Shown here: positions 30,279 through 38,317 of the stretch, piece by piece
Layout of the letters: each line of letters opens with the position of its first letter
Position numbering within the stretch: position 1 is the first letter of the stretch
Source of the DNA: Terribium retamae
GTDB lineage: Bacteria; Pseudomonadota; Alphaproteobacteria; Rhizobiales; Rhizobiaceae
Direction: 5' to 3'
DNA: 64,000 nucleotides
NCBI RefSeq assembly: GCF_022347545.1
Contig: NZ_JAKREW010000003.1
Location: 124,001-188,000 of the forward strand
Notes under the pieces: model-generated
The model's database searches: none
The model's input: the letters and a program-made list of their open reading frames with translations, nothing else
What the model was told of the DNA's origin: nothing
Made by a program: the position numbers and the translations under genes

Positions 30279-31202
30279 TCAGTTGTTGCGGTTCGCAATG
30301 AACGCCGCGGCCGCCTTCAACATCGAAGCCTGCTCGCCATAAGGCTCAAGCAAGGCATGGGCCTGTTCGACCAATCCGTTCAGCTGTTTGCGCGCCCACA
30401 CCTGCCCATGCAGGGCAACCAACGTGCCCTTGCCGGCTGCTGCGTCCTTGCCGGTTGCCTTGCCCATGGTGCCGGCGTCGGCAGTCAGGTCGAGCAGATC
30501 GTCCGCAAGCTGGAAGGCAAGGCCGATGGCCGAGCCGAATTCCGCCAGACGCTCACGGTCTCCCGTTGACGCTCCGGTCAGGATCGCACCCGCCTCGCAG
30601 GCGAAGCGGATCAAAGCGCCCGTTTTCATGGCTTGCAGGCGGATAATGCCGGCTTCGTCGGGAGCGGATTTCTCGGCTTCGATGTCGAGCATCTGGCCAC
30701 CGACCATGCCGCCGGCTCCGGCGGCGCGCGCCAGCGCCAGCACAAGAGCGGCGCGGCGATCCGAGGGCAGGTCGATGGCATCGTCAGCCAATGTGTCAAA
30801 AGCAAGCGTCAGCAGCGCATCGCCGGCCAGGATTGCCGTGGCCTCGTCGAAGGCCCTGTGGACGGTGGGCTGACCACGGCGCAGATCGTCATCGTCCATG
30901 GACGGCAGGTCGTCATGGATCAGCGAATAACAGTGGATGCATTCCAGTGCTGCGGCCACAGTCAGTGCTGGGGTCTCGTCATGACCGGGGGCGAGCAGTG
31001 CTGCACTTTCCAGAACGAGAAAAGGGCGCAGACGCTTGCCGCCATTCAGGACGCCGTGACGCATAGCCGAAACAAGGCGTTCCGGGCGAACGATCTCTCC
31101 CGATAGCGGGCGGCTGTCGAGCAGCGCCCGCAAACGCGTCTCTACCTGTTCGGCGCGCGCAAGGAGAGCTGCCTCGAAGGGAATGTCGGTGTCCGTTGCC
31201 AT
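30279..31202 (-). CDS. ispA: Polyprenyl (farnesyl/geranylgeranyl) diphosphate synthase
   Basis: Head-to-tail prenyl transferase that condenses isopentenyl diphosphate with allylic diphosphates. The product (307 residues) has the first aspartate-rich motif [20 protein letters not shown], in the DDxxxxD form of bacterial FPP synthases, and the second, [20 protein letters not shown] binds the pyrophosphate. The residues just before the first motif ([14 protein letters not shown]) suggest C15 rather than long-chain product. The open frame reaches 31247; the ATG at 31202 is the natural start. The divergent mtgA frame could begin inside this gene. Confidence 0.9.
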   Translation of the reverse strand: MATDTDIPFEAALLARAEQVETRLRALLDSRPLSGEIVRPERLVSAMRHGVLNGGKRLRPFLVLESAALLAPGHDETPALTVAAALECIHCYSLIHDDLPSMDDDDLRRGQPTVHRAFDEATAILAGDALLTLAFDTLADDAIDLPSDRRAALVLALARAAGAGGMVGGQMLDIEAEKSAPDEAGIIRLQAMKTGALIRFACEAGAILTGASTGDRERLAEFGSAIGLAFQLADDLLDLTADAGTMGKATGKDAAAGKGTLVALHGQVWARKQLNGLVEQAHALLEPYGEQASMLKAAAAFIANRNN

Positions 31203-31287
31203 GGTGGCGAGCGGTAGCCGACAGTCAGACGTTGCGCAAGAAGCCAAGCGCCTTTATGCGGGGGGATGCTGTGACAGGATTAGGCGG

Positions 31288-32037
31288 GTGGCAGAGCCGA
31301 TCATCGATCACGAGACCGAAGGGTTGGACATGGCGTCGCGACCGAGGGGCAGACGCGGTGACTACTGGCGCTGGCTTCGGCGGGCGCTGCGTGTTGCCGT
31401 CGTGCTGGCCGTCATTCCAGCCGTCCTGACCTTTCTTTACATGCCTTCCTTCGTGCATCCGGTTTCAACGCTGATGCTCAAGGACCTCGCCACCTTTTCG
31501 GGCTACGACCGGCGCTGGGTTTCGATCGATGATGTAGCGCCGGTGCTCGCCAATTCCGTCCTCATGTCGGAGGATGGCCAGTTCTGTTTCCACAGAGGCG
31601 TCGACCTGGGCGAGCTCAAAGGCGTGGTCGATGATGCCATGTCGGGCGAGATCACGCGTGGCGCCTCGACAATCACCATGCAGACGGTGAAGAACCTGTT
31701 CTTGTGGTCGCGGCCACTGGGCAGCGTGCGCAAGGTCATCGAGCTGCCGCTGGCCGTCTATTTCGATGCCCTGATGTCGAAACGGCGCATCATGGAAATC
31801 TATCTCAACATCGCGGAATGGGGACCGGGCATCTACGGCATCGAGGCGGCGGCGCGTTACCATTTCGGCGTTTCGGCCAAGAACCTTTCGCGCCGGCAGG
31901 CAGCCCTGCTTGCGGTTGCCTTGCCCAATCCCATCACGCGTGATCCCGGCAAGCCTGGCCCCGGGCTGAGGCGCTTGGCATCGCTGATCGAACGGCGTGC
32001 ATCGCGATCCGGTGCCTATGTCGGCTGCGTTCAGTGA
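31288..32037 (+). CDS. mtgA: Monofunctional biosynthetic peptidoglycan glycosyltransferase
   Basis: A membrane-bound enzyme that polymerises lipid II into glycan strands. The product is about 249 residues with a single membrane anchor ([20 protein letters not shown]). Family GT51 motifs are [17 protein letters not shown] (catalytic Glu), [36 protein letters not shown] and [10 protein letters not shown]. The start is uncertain: an ATG at 31183 overlaps ispA, a GTG at 31288 has AGGATTAGGCGG before it, and an ATG at 31330 begins just before the anchor; I chose the GTG. Confidence 0.88.
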   Translation: MAEPIIDHETEGLDMASRPRGRRGDYWRWLRRALRVAVVLAVIPAVLTFLYMPSFVHPVSTLMLKDLATFSGYDRRWVSIDDVAPVLANSVLMSEDGQFCFHRGVDLGELKGVVDDAMSGEITRGASTITMQTVKNLFLWSRPLGSVRKVIELPLAVYFDALMSKRRIMEIYLNIAEWGPGIYGIEAAARYHFGVSAKNLSRRQAALLAVALPNPITRDPGKPGPGLRRLASLIERRASRSGAYVGCVQ

Positions 32038-32180
32038 GCCAGTTCAAAAAAAGTCGCGACAACACTGGCCAAAAGTCCATCAGCCGTGTATAGGCACGCC
32101 ACTTTCTTCTAGAACTCGGCTGTACGCGGCCCTTTCACGAGGGCGCCGCGGGCCATTGACTGATCGAATGGAGCATATCC

Positions 32181-32363
32181 ATGGCTGTGCCGAAACGAAA
32201 AACCTCCCCGTCCAAGCGTGGCATGCGTCGCGCCGCCGACGCGCTCAAGGCCCCGACCTATGTCGAGGACAAGAACTCCGGCGAAATGCGCCGCCCGCAC
32301 CACGTTGACCTGAAGACCGGCATGTATCGCGGCCGTCAGGTTCTGGAGCCGAAGGAAAGCTAA
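32181..32363 (+). CDS. rpmF: 50S ribosomal protein L32 (bL32), zinc-free type
   Basis: Large-subunit ribosomal protein of 60 residues, starting [20 protein letters not shown], the standard bL32 N-terminus. The C-terminal cysteine pairs of the zinc-binding form are replaced ([15 protein letters not shown]), so it is the cysteine-free form. Together with the zinc-free bL36 in this window, it fits an organism that does not depend on zinc for these proteins. A perfect terminator follows. No plsX-fabH operon is attached, unlike enterobacteria. Confidence 0.93.
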   Translation: MAVPKRKTSPSKRGMRRAADALKAPTYVEDKNSGEMRRPHHVDLKTGMYRGRQVLEPKES

Positions 32364-32390
32364 GCAGCTCTCCTCGACGGGACGAACGAA

Positions 32391-32415
32391 AAGACCGGCC
32401 AGTGGCCGGTCTTTT
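32391..32415 (+). terminator. Terminator of rpmF
   Basis: AAGACCGGCC-AGT-GGCCGGTCTT (32391-32413), a perfect 10-bp stem with a 3-base loop, then TTGGTG. It stands 27 bases after the rpmF stop codon. Confidence 0.88.
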
Positions 32416-32441
32416 GGTGTTTGTACCGCAACTGCTTCCGT

Positions 32442-32873
32442 TCAGCCGGCATCTGCCGTCAGGCCTGCGGTTTCGATGCCGGCGATGGCGGCAATCTCGT
32501 CATTGTCGGAAGTATCGCCCGAGATGCCGACGGCACCAATAACCGTGCCTGCGTTGTCGCGGATCAGAACGCCTCCGGCCACCGGCAGGATCTTGCCGCC
32601 CGACAGATCGGAAACGCCGGCCGTCAAATGTGGCCGCTCCCTGGCTATGGCCTCGACCCGACGGCCGCCCATCCCGACCGAGAGAGCCGCGTAGGCTTTG
32701 CCCGAGGACATCTGTGGACGCAGGAAGGAAGCACCATCTTGGCGCTGGAAGGCGACGAGATGTCCGCCGGCATCGAGAACCGACACCCCAAGCGGCTTCA
32801 ACTTCAATGCAGCTGCCTTGGCAAAGGCGCCAGTGATGATCTGATTGGCTTTGTTGATCGGAAAAGTGGTCAT
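32442..32873 (-). CDS. GlcG/HbpS-family heme-binding-like protein
   Basis: A small cytosolic or exported domain protein of 143 residues of the GlcG/HbpS (DUF336) family, members of which bind heme or cobalamin or occur in glycolate and diol operons. The pattern PLGVSVLDAGGHLVAFQRQDG is diagnostic, followed by KAYAALSVGMGGRRVE and GGVLIRDNAGTVIGAVGISGD. No glycolate genes are near. It lies between the convergent rpmF terminator and an HxlR regulator gene in the same direction, 136 bases away. Ligand and role are unknown. Confidence 0.82.
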   Translation of the reverse strand: MTTFPINKANQIITGAFAKAAALKLKPLGVSVLDAGGHLVAFQRQDGASFLRPQMSSGKAYAALSVGMGGRRVEAIARERPHLTAGVSDLSGGKILPVAGGVLIRDNAGTVIGAVGISGDTSDNDEIAAIAGIETAGLTADAG

Positions 32874-33009
32874 GATGGAGTCTCCTGCGCTCTAGGCACG
32901 ACGATTGCCGACCCGGCCGGGATCTTCAGCTTCGGAGATTTAGAGGGCAACCCGCCATCCGCTTGAAACTGCTTCTTGCGCTTGGTGCGCTGCAGTTGAC
33001 TGGGCGAAT

Positions 33010-33531
33010 TCAGGACGCCTTGCGCGCCTGCGCTTCGACGACCGCCTGATAGGCAGCGTGCAATCTGGCGCGCACCGTGGTGCCGGCGGGTTTCGGCGTG
33101 CCGATGCCCAGGTGCTCGAACCGCAACTCGTTCATGAAATCGTCCCAAAGGGACGGGCCGCCTTCCTCCAGAAGCTTCGCGCGGATAGACAAATCCTCCG
33201 TGACGGGCAGCCAGACACGACCCCAGGCGCCGAGCTGTGCCATGATCGGCACCAGCGTGATCGACATTTCGGTCAGGCTGTAGATCGCTTTCTGCTTATG
33301 GGTCGGATCATCGGTCCTGGTCAGCATACCGAGTTCGACCAACCGCTTCAGCCGGTCGGCGAGGATGTTGGAGGCAATGCCTTCCATTGAATGATTGAGC
33401 AATTCGCGGAAATGGCGCCTGCCGCCGAAGATCATGTCGCGCAGGATGATCAGACTCCAACGATCGCCGAAGACCTCCAGCGAAAGATTGATCGGGCAGC
33501 CGGAGCGGCGGTCGAGTGTCATGCGATACAT
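33010..33531 (-). CDS. HxlR-family transcriptional regulator
   Basis: A winged-helix regulator of 173 residues. The hallmark is CPINLSLEVFGDRWSLIIL with the conserved Cys near residue 12, followed by RDMIFGGRRHFRELLNHS and the wing. HxlR proteins often sense aldehydes, quinones or hypochlorite through a Cys at this point. The C-terminal 60 residues extend beyond the minimal domain. It diverges from an alpha/beta-hydrolase gene, and the 81-base gap holds two palindromes. ATG codons at 33531 and 33522 are both possible starts. Confidence 0.85.
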   Translation of the reverse strand: MYRMTLDRRSGCPINLSLEVFGDRWSLIILRDMIFGGRRHFRELLNHSMEGIASNILADRLKRLVELGMLTRTDDPTHKQKAIYSLTEMSITLVPIMAQLGAWGRVWLPVTEDLSIRAKLLEEGGPSLWDDFMNELRFEHLGIGTPKPAGTTVRARLHAAYQAVVEAQARKAS

Positions 33532-33570
33532 CCTGCAAAAACCAGTTGCATTATAGGATCGGTTTTATTA

Positions 33571-33596
33571 TGGTTCAACCAATTGCAAAATGCAAT
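33571..33596. promoter_or_regulatory. Adjacent palindromes between HxlR regulator and hydrolase
   Basis: TGGTT-C-AACCA (33571-33581) is directly followed by ATTGCA-AAA-TGCAAT (33582-33596). Both are perfect, and they lie in the divergent gap, 17-42 bases before the hydrolase GTG. The layout fits HxlR autoregulation and control of the hydrolase gene. Confidence 0.55.
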
Positions 33597-33612
33597 CAGT
33601 TTGGAGGATGCC

Positions 33613-34467
33613 GTGCAGCTGGAGATCATTCTTCCCGGAGAAGTCCGGATCGCGACGCAAACATTCGGCGAGCCGCACAACCCGTCCGTGCTTCTGATCA
33701 TGGGCGCCATGGCCTCGATGCTGTGGTGGCCGGACGAGTTCTGCGAGACCCTCGCGCAGAAGGGGCTGCATGTGGTTCGCTACGACAACCGCGACACCGG
33801 GCTCTCGACGAAATATCCGCCCGGCAAACCCGGCTATGCGTTCGGCGATATGGTTGACGATGCCGTTGCGGTGCTTGATGGACATGCTGTCGCCAAGGCA
33901 CATGTCGTTGGCATGTCGATGGGCGGCATGCTGGCGCAGATGCTGGCACTGCGATATCCGACGCGCACCGCCTCCCTTACCGCCATCAGTACTTCACCGG
34001 TCGGTGTCGATACGTCGAAACTTCCGGGAATGACCGAGGCCTATCAAACACATTCTGCCAAGGGCGCTGATGTGGGCTGGTCGAACAGAGCCCAGGTGAT
34101 CGAGTTCATGGTGGAGGACAGCCGGATGCTGGCAAGTATCGCGCACCCATTCGACGCCACGGGGCTTCGCGACTTCGTCGGCCGCGACTATGATCGCGCT
34201 GGTGGTCTGGCGAGCGCGACCAATCATTTCATGCTCGCGGATGGCGCTGCCAGCGAGAGTATCGGCGATCTCTTGGCGCCGCTTCTGGTCATTCACGGTA
34301 CCGCAGATCCGATCTTCCCAATCGAGCATGGCCGGGCGCTGGCGTCAGCGGTGGCGAATGGCAGATTGGTCGAAGTGCCGGGCGGTGGGCATGAGCTGCA
34401 CCGTAACGACTGGCCGATCATCATCGATGCAATCGTGGCGCACATCCAAGCGTCGGTTAAAACATAA
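33613..34467 (+). CDS. Alpha/beta-fold hydrolase
   Basis: A hydrolase or esterase of about 284 residues. The strand PSVLLIMGAMASMLWWPDEF gives the oxyanion region, the nucleophile elbow is VVGMSMGGMLAQ (GxSxG), and the acid and histidine are likely in HGTADPIFP and VPGGGHELHRNDW. The frame is open from 33391, but GGAGG stands just before the GTG at 33613, which also gives the usual N-terminus. It diverges from the HxlR regulator, its presumed regulator. The fold resembles proline iminopeptidase or TigE-like esterases; the substrate cannot be told. Confidence 0.82.
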   Translation: MQLEIILPGEVRIATQTFGEPHNPSVLLIMGAMASMLWWPDEFCETLAQKGLHVVRYDNRDTGLSTKYPPGKPGYAFGDMVDDAVAVLDGHAVAKAHVVGMSMGGMLAQMLALRYPTRTASLTAISTSPVGVDTSKLPGMTEAYQTHSAKGADVGWSNRAQVIEFMVEDSRMLASIAHPFDATGLRDFVGRDYDRAGGLASATNHFMLADGAASESIGDLLAPLLVIHGTADPIFPIEHGRALASAVANGRLVEVPGGGHELHRNDWPIIIDAIVAHIQASVKT

Positions 34468-34545
34468 AGCAAACAGACGTCGAGAACTGCAGCCGGGTGG
34501 ATATCAGCCGCAAGAGTTCTTCACTGGCGTGTATTCGCCTCTCTT

Positions 34546-34809
34546 TCACTCTTCCCAGAACTGGTCGAGCCATAGGTTCAGTTTGAAGAAGCCCCCATTG
34601 GCAACGGTGTAGATCCGCCTTGTGCCGTCAGCCTTGGCGCTGACCAGCCCGGCCTCGAGCAAAACCTTGAGATGTTGGGAAACCGCGGGTCTGGAAACGG
34701 GTAGGCCCGAGGCCAATTCGTTGACTGTTTTGGGGCCTCGTCTCAATTCTTCCAGAAGATAACGCCGGTTGGGATCAGCAATGGCGACGAAAGCATCGGA
34801 AAGCATCAT
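34546..34809 (-). CDS. ArsR/SmtB-family winged-helix regulator
   Basis: A small DNA-binding protein of about 87 residues. The helix-turn-helix is visible in TVNELASGLPVSRPAVSQHL followed by KVLLEAGLVSAKADGTRRIY, the ArsR pattern. There are no cysteines, so no metal sensing by the usual ligands; it resembles the GbsR/SRPBCC-linked ArsR repressors. A longer frame starts with TTG at 34827; the ATG at 34809 is preferred. It stands 45 bases downstream of the MFS gene on the same strand, and is probably co-transcribed. Confidence 0.82.
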   Translation of the reverse strand: MMLSDAFVAIADPNRRYLLEELRRGPKTVNELASGLPVSRPAVSQHLKVLLEAGLVSAKADGTRRIYTVANGGFFKLNLWLDQFWEE

Positions 34810-34854
34810 GCCCCATTTGTGAGGCAAGTTGCAGTAAATCTCAACAGGAAACGT

Positions 34855-36099
34855 TTAGGTTGTTTCAGGTTTCGTGCGGGGGTCCAATCGGACCGCTTCC
34901 GGCGTAAGCGCGCGCTCCGCCGGCTGGGTCTTGAAGGCTTCGCGTGCCTCGAGCGGCACCGGTGCCCGGCGGCTGATGCGTAGCGCCGTGTAGCCGGCAA
35001 GCGCGATGTGTGCGAGCGCCGTTGCCAGGAACAGTCCTTCCGGTCGGACCCAGTCCATCAAGGCCGCGGCAAGCAGTGGCCCGATCATCGTGCCGAAGCC
35101 GTAAAGCAGCAGAAGACCGCCCGAAACTTTGACGAATTCCTCCGGGGCGGCGTGATCATTGGCATGGGCGACAGCGATCGAATAGAGCGTGTAGGCAAAG
35201 GCGCCATAGGCAGCGGTGAAGGTAATCACCAGCGTGCCGGTGCGGAATTCGAACAGGAACATGATGAGGGCGCAAAGCGCGGCACCCACTGCGGCAGCGG
35301 CGAGCACGTAACGGCGGTCGGTGCGGTCGGAAATGCGTCCGGCCGGGATTTGCATCGCGGCGCCTGCCACCACGACGAGGCTCATCATCAGCGCGATCTG
35401 CGCCGTCGAAATGCCGATGCGCGCGCCATAGACCGCGCCGAGGGTGCCCCATGCGCCGTTGGCGACGCCAATAAGCACGCAAGCCACCGCCGACACAGGC
35501 GAGTTGGAGTAGAGGCCTTTCAGATCGAGCTTCACATCCTGCAACGGCTTGGGATGGGAGGCGCTGGAGACGGCAGTCGGTATCAGTGAAAGACAGAAGA
35601 AGATGCCGGTGATCATGAACAGCGACGCGGATTTTACGTCGCCGCCGGCCACGATCATCTGCCCGCCCATGATCGATGCGTAGGTGACCATCATATAGAG
35701 GCCGAAGACGGTACCGCGATTTTCGTTCGTGGCCTTCTCATTCAGCCAGCTTTCGATGACCATGAAGGCACCGGCCATTGTGAAACCCGTGAAGGCGCGC
35801 AGTGCGATCCAGGTGTATTCGTCGATCAGAAGGCCGGTGAGCAGTGCGATGATCGCGCCCACGGAGGCAAAGGTGCTGAAAGCGCGCACGTGCCCCGCCC
35901 GACGCACCAGGCGCGGTGCGAAGAAACAGCCGGCGACAAATCCGCCCGCCCAGGCCGTACCCATCAAGCCGAGCGAGGTGGTGGAAAAACCTTCCACCTG
36001 CCCGCGCAGCGGCAACAACAGCCCGTGCAGGCCGGAGGCAGCAAGAAGGAAAGCCGTGCCGCGAAGCAGGGAGAGAATCGGTCGGTAGGCAGCGAACAT
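34855..36099 (-). CDS. MFS transporter (YcaD-like)
   Basis: A transporter of 414 residues with twelve predicted helices. It begins FAAYRPILSLLRGTAFLLAA and shows FAPRLVRRAGHVRAFSTFAS between helices 2 and 3, and ESWLNEKATNENRGTVFGLY, a trait of the YcaD/UMF group. The substrate is unknown. A likely operon with the following ArsR gene suggests the regulator controls it. The preceding gene on this strand is DUF1192, 87 bases upstream. Confidence 0.82.
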   Translation of the reverse strand: MFAAYRPILSLLRGTAFLLAASGLHGLLLPLRGQVEGFSTTSLGLMGTAWAGGFVAGCFFAPRLVRRAGHVRAFSTFASVGAIIALLTGLLIDEYTWIALRAFTGFTMAGAFMVIESWLNEKATNENRGTVFGLYMMVTYASIMGGQMIVAGGDVKSASLFMITGIFFCLSLIPTAVSSASHPKPLQDVKLDLKGLYSNSPVSAVACVLIGVANGAWGTLGAVYGARIGISTAQIALMMSLVVVAGAAMQIPAGRISDRTDRRYVLAAAAVGAALCALIMFLFEFRTGTLVITFTAAYGAFAYTLYSIAVAHANDHAAPEEFVKVSGGLLLLYGFGTMIGPLLAAALMDWVRPEGLFLATALAHIALAGYTALRISRRAPVPLEAREAFKTQPAERALTPEAVRLDPRTKPETT

Positions 36100-36186
36100 C
36101 AGATCGGTCCAGTGCGCGAATCAGGCGGAGCCAGTGGAGACGATGTTTTCAGGCATTTCGACGGCATGTTGCCGCCGTTGCGACGA

Positions 36187-36378
36187 TCAGCGGCGGAACA
36201 GCGCCTCAGCCGCAGACTTGGTCGCGCCCTTCTGGACGAGTTCAGCTTCCAGCCGTGCAATCTCGCCGCGCAAGAGGTCGATGCGTTCTGTGAGTTCTCC
36301 CACCGAAAGCAGGGCAAGATCCTGACCGATCTCATGGGTGCGTGCTTTCTTTGCGGGTTCGTCGTCGAAGATCGCCAT
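36187..36378 (-). CDS. DUF1192 small protein
   Basis: A 63-residue protein, MAIFDDEPAKKARTHEIGQD then LALLSVGELTERIDLLRGEI and ARLEAELVQKGATKSAAEAL. It is a short coiled coil with the DUF1192 signature SVxELxxRIxxLxxEIxRLE. Function is unknown; the family is restricted mostly to alphaproteobacteria. GGAGGAGC precedes the ATG at 36378. A much longer open frame on this strand (to 37455) is an antisense shadow of the quinone oxidoreductase gene. Confidence 0.85.
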   Translation of the reverse strand: MAIFDDEPAKKARTHEIGQDLALLSVGELTERIDLLRGEIARLEAELVQKGATKSAAEALFRR

Positions 36379-36498
36379 CGTCGCTCCTCCGTTGTTTTGC
36401 GGTTTGCCTGCCCCGCCAATCCGCATACATAGGAAAGCATACATGTGGCATGGGCCAAAATCATCCCGCCGGAAGGGCGGAGCAAATTGGTAAGGAAC

Positions 36499-37509
36499 AT
36501 GGTGAACGGACAGAAAATCCCGGCAAAGATGACAGCGGTGGCGATATCGACCCCCGGCGGCCCCCTGGTGCTGAAGCCGGAGAAACGCGACGTGCCGATG
36601 CCCGAGGCCGGTGAAATCCTGATCCGCGTCCATGCCGCCGGCGTGAACAGGCCCGATGTGATGCAACGCAAGGGCGCTTATCCGCCGCCGCCGGGTGCTT
36701 CGGATTTGCCGGGCCTGGAAGTGGCCGGCGAGGTTGCTGCACTTGGCGAGGGGGCTATACGCTGGCGTATCGGCGACCAGGTCTGTGCGCTGACGCCAGG
36801 CGGCGGCTACGCCGAATATGTCAAGGTTCACGCTTCCAATGCGCTGCCCTTGCCGGCGGGCTTTACCTACACCGAAGCGGCGGCGGTGCCGGAAACCTAT
36901 TTCACGGTCTGGCACAATGTGTTCGAGCGCGGTGCGCTGAAGCCCGGTGAAACGGTGCTTATCCATGGTGGGTCTTCGGGCATCGGCACCACCGCCATTC
37001 AACTCGCCTCGGCGCTGGGCTCCTACGTCATCGCGACCGCCGGCAGCGCGGAGAAATGCGAAGCCTGCCTGAAGCTTGGCGCCGATCGGGCGGTGAACTA
37101 CCGCGAGGAAGATTTCGTCAAGGCGGTGAAGGAAGCCACCGGCGGCAAGGGCGCCAATGTCATCCTGGATATGGTCGGCGGCGATTATATCGGCCGCAAC
37201 TACGATGCCGCGGCGGTCGAGGGGCGTATCGTTCAGATCGCCACGCAGGGCGGTGCGGTCGCTTCGGCCGATTTCTCCAAACTGATGGTCAAGCGGCTTG
37301 TCCACACCGGTTCGACGCTGAGGCCACGGACGGTCGAGTTCAAGGGTGCGGTTGCATCGGCCCTGGAGGCGCAGGTCTGGCCGCTGCTGGCCACTCGCCG
37401 CGTGGCCCCCGTAATGGACATGATCTTCCCGCTCAAGGAGGCCTGGCGTGCGCATGAACGCATGGAAGAGGGCGACAACATCGGCAAGATCGTGCTCGAC
37501 GTGGGCTAG
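36499..37509 (+). CDS. NAD(P)H quinone oxidoreductase, PIG3/QOR family
   Basis: A zinc-free medium-chain dehydrogenase of 336 residues reducing quinones or other enones with NADPH. The cofactor site is LIHGGSSGIGTTAIQLA (near residues 154-170). The N-terminal domain has RVHAAGVNRPDVMQRKGAYP and GLEVAGEVAALG. ATG 36499 has AAGGA before it, but 36529 (MTAVAI) is also plausible as the domain start. It diverges from DUF1192, and the pair with DUF1192 is common in Rhizobiales. Physiological substrate not known. Confidence 0.88.
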   Translation: MVNGQKIPAKMTAVAISTPGGPLVLKPEKRDVPMPEAGEILIRVHAAGVNRPDVMQRKGAYPPPPGASDLPGLEVAGEVAALGEGAIRWRIGDQVCALTPGGGYAEYVKVHASNALPLPAGFTYTEAAAVPETYFTVWHNVFERGALKPGETVLIHGGSSGIGTTAIQLASALGSYVIATAGSAEKCEACLKLGADRAVNYREEDFVKAVKEATGGKGANVILDMVGGDYIGRNYDAAAVEGRIVQIATQGGAVASADFSKLMVKRLVHTGSTLRPRTVEFKGAVASALEAQVWPLLATRRVAPVMDMIFPLKEAWRAHERMEEGDNIGKIVLDVG

Positions 37510-37551
37510 GGGTTTGAAACGGGTCGATTGGCTCGGCTCTCCGGACGCCGA

Positions 37552-38223
37552 CTAAAGCACCTGCTCGATTCTCGGCGTCACTCGATAGGCGCAGCGACGG
37601 GCGCCGGCGAGGATGTGGTCCAGCCGCTCGACGGTGGCATGGGGGCCTATCACATCCTGGAAGACGGCGAGTTCCGACCGGCAGAAATTCTGGCAGGCGA
37701 GGGCGGCGGCGCAGATCGGGCAATGGTTCTCGATCAACATGAACGTGCCGTCCTCCTCGCGCCATTCGGCCATGTAGCCCTCGCGGGAACGGATCTCCGC
37801 GAGTTTTGAAACGCGGTCCTTGATATCGTTTATCCCATCCATCTCACGTCGGTAATTTGCCAGGGTCTCGCTTTCTCGATCGTCGATCAACCTGTCGAGC
37901 CCTGCGGGCCCGAACGTGTTCCGCACGGCGCGCAGCAGCTGCACCGTCAATTCCGCGTGCGCGTCCGGGAAACGGGCGTTGCCGGCTTCGGTGAGCTGCC
38001 ATAGCTGAACCGGGCGGCCGACGCCGCGTGTTTTGGAATGCGCTTCAGCAAGCCCTTCCGCTGCGAGCTTCAAGAGTTGTTGGCGCGCATTCTCCCCCGT
38101 CGTTCCCAAGGTCTTGCCGAGGTCGGCGGCGGTTTGAGGGCCGCGCGTCTTCAGCAGGGTCAGCAGCCGGTCGGCCACGGGACGCGGAGACGGATTTCTT
38201 TTTTCCAAGTCACTGCTTGACAT
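37552..38223 (-). CDS. COG2345-type HTH regulator with C-terminal cysteine cluster (SufR-like)
   Basis: A regulator of about 223 residues. The N-terminal winged helix has LLTLLKTRGPQTAADLGKTL then TTGENARQQLLKLAAEG. The C-terminus carries a cysteine group, NHCPICAAALACQNFCRSEL, in the arrangement CxxC-x6-C-x3-C that in SufR-related proteins holds an iron-sulfur cluster. This suggests sensing of iron-sulfur or redox status, but binding is not shown. The frame runs on to 38379; the ATG at 38223 is chosen because the longer part overlaps the divergent MFS gene leader. It diverges from an MFS exporter, its likely target. Confidence 0.82.
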   Translation of the reverse strand: MSSSDLEKRNPSPRPVADRLLTLLKTRGPQTAADLGKTLGTTGENARQQLLKLAAEGLAEAHSKTRGVGRPVQLWQLTEAGNARFPDAHAELTVQLLRAVRNTFGPAGLDRLIDDRESETLANYRREMDGINDIKDRVSKLAEIRSREGYMAEWREEDGTFMLIENHCPICAAALACQNFCRSELAVFQDVIGPHATVERLDHILAGARRCAYRVTPRIEQVL

Positions 38224-38243
38224 ATTGGAGGCGGGCTCAATAT
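38222..38243. promoter_or_regulatory. Inverted repeat over regulator start, before MFS gene
   Basis: ATATTG-N10-CAATAT (38222-38243) covers the start codon of the COG2345 regulator and lies about 75 bases upstream of the MFS gene. It is the only evident dyad in the 94-base divergent gap and would suit autoregulation. Confidence 0.45.
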
Positions 38244-38317
38244 TAAACCAAGGCTTCTCTTTGAAAATAGTCAACGTCGAAGACCTGCGCAAGCTCGCTT
38301 CGACCAAGGATCCTCTC

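Noticed and set aside
36379..37455. Long minus-strand frame continuing upstream of DUF1192
   Set aside because: It is an antisense shadow of the quinone oxidoreductase gene. The DUF1192 start at 36378 has a ribosome site and begins the conserved domain.
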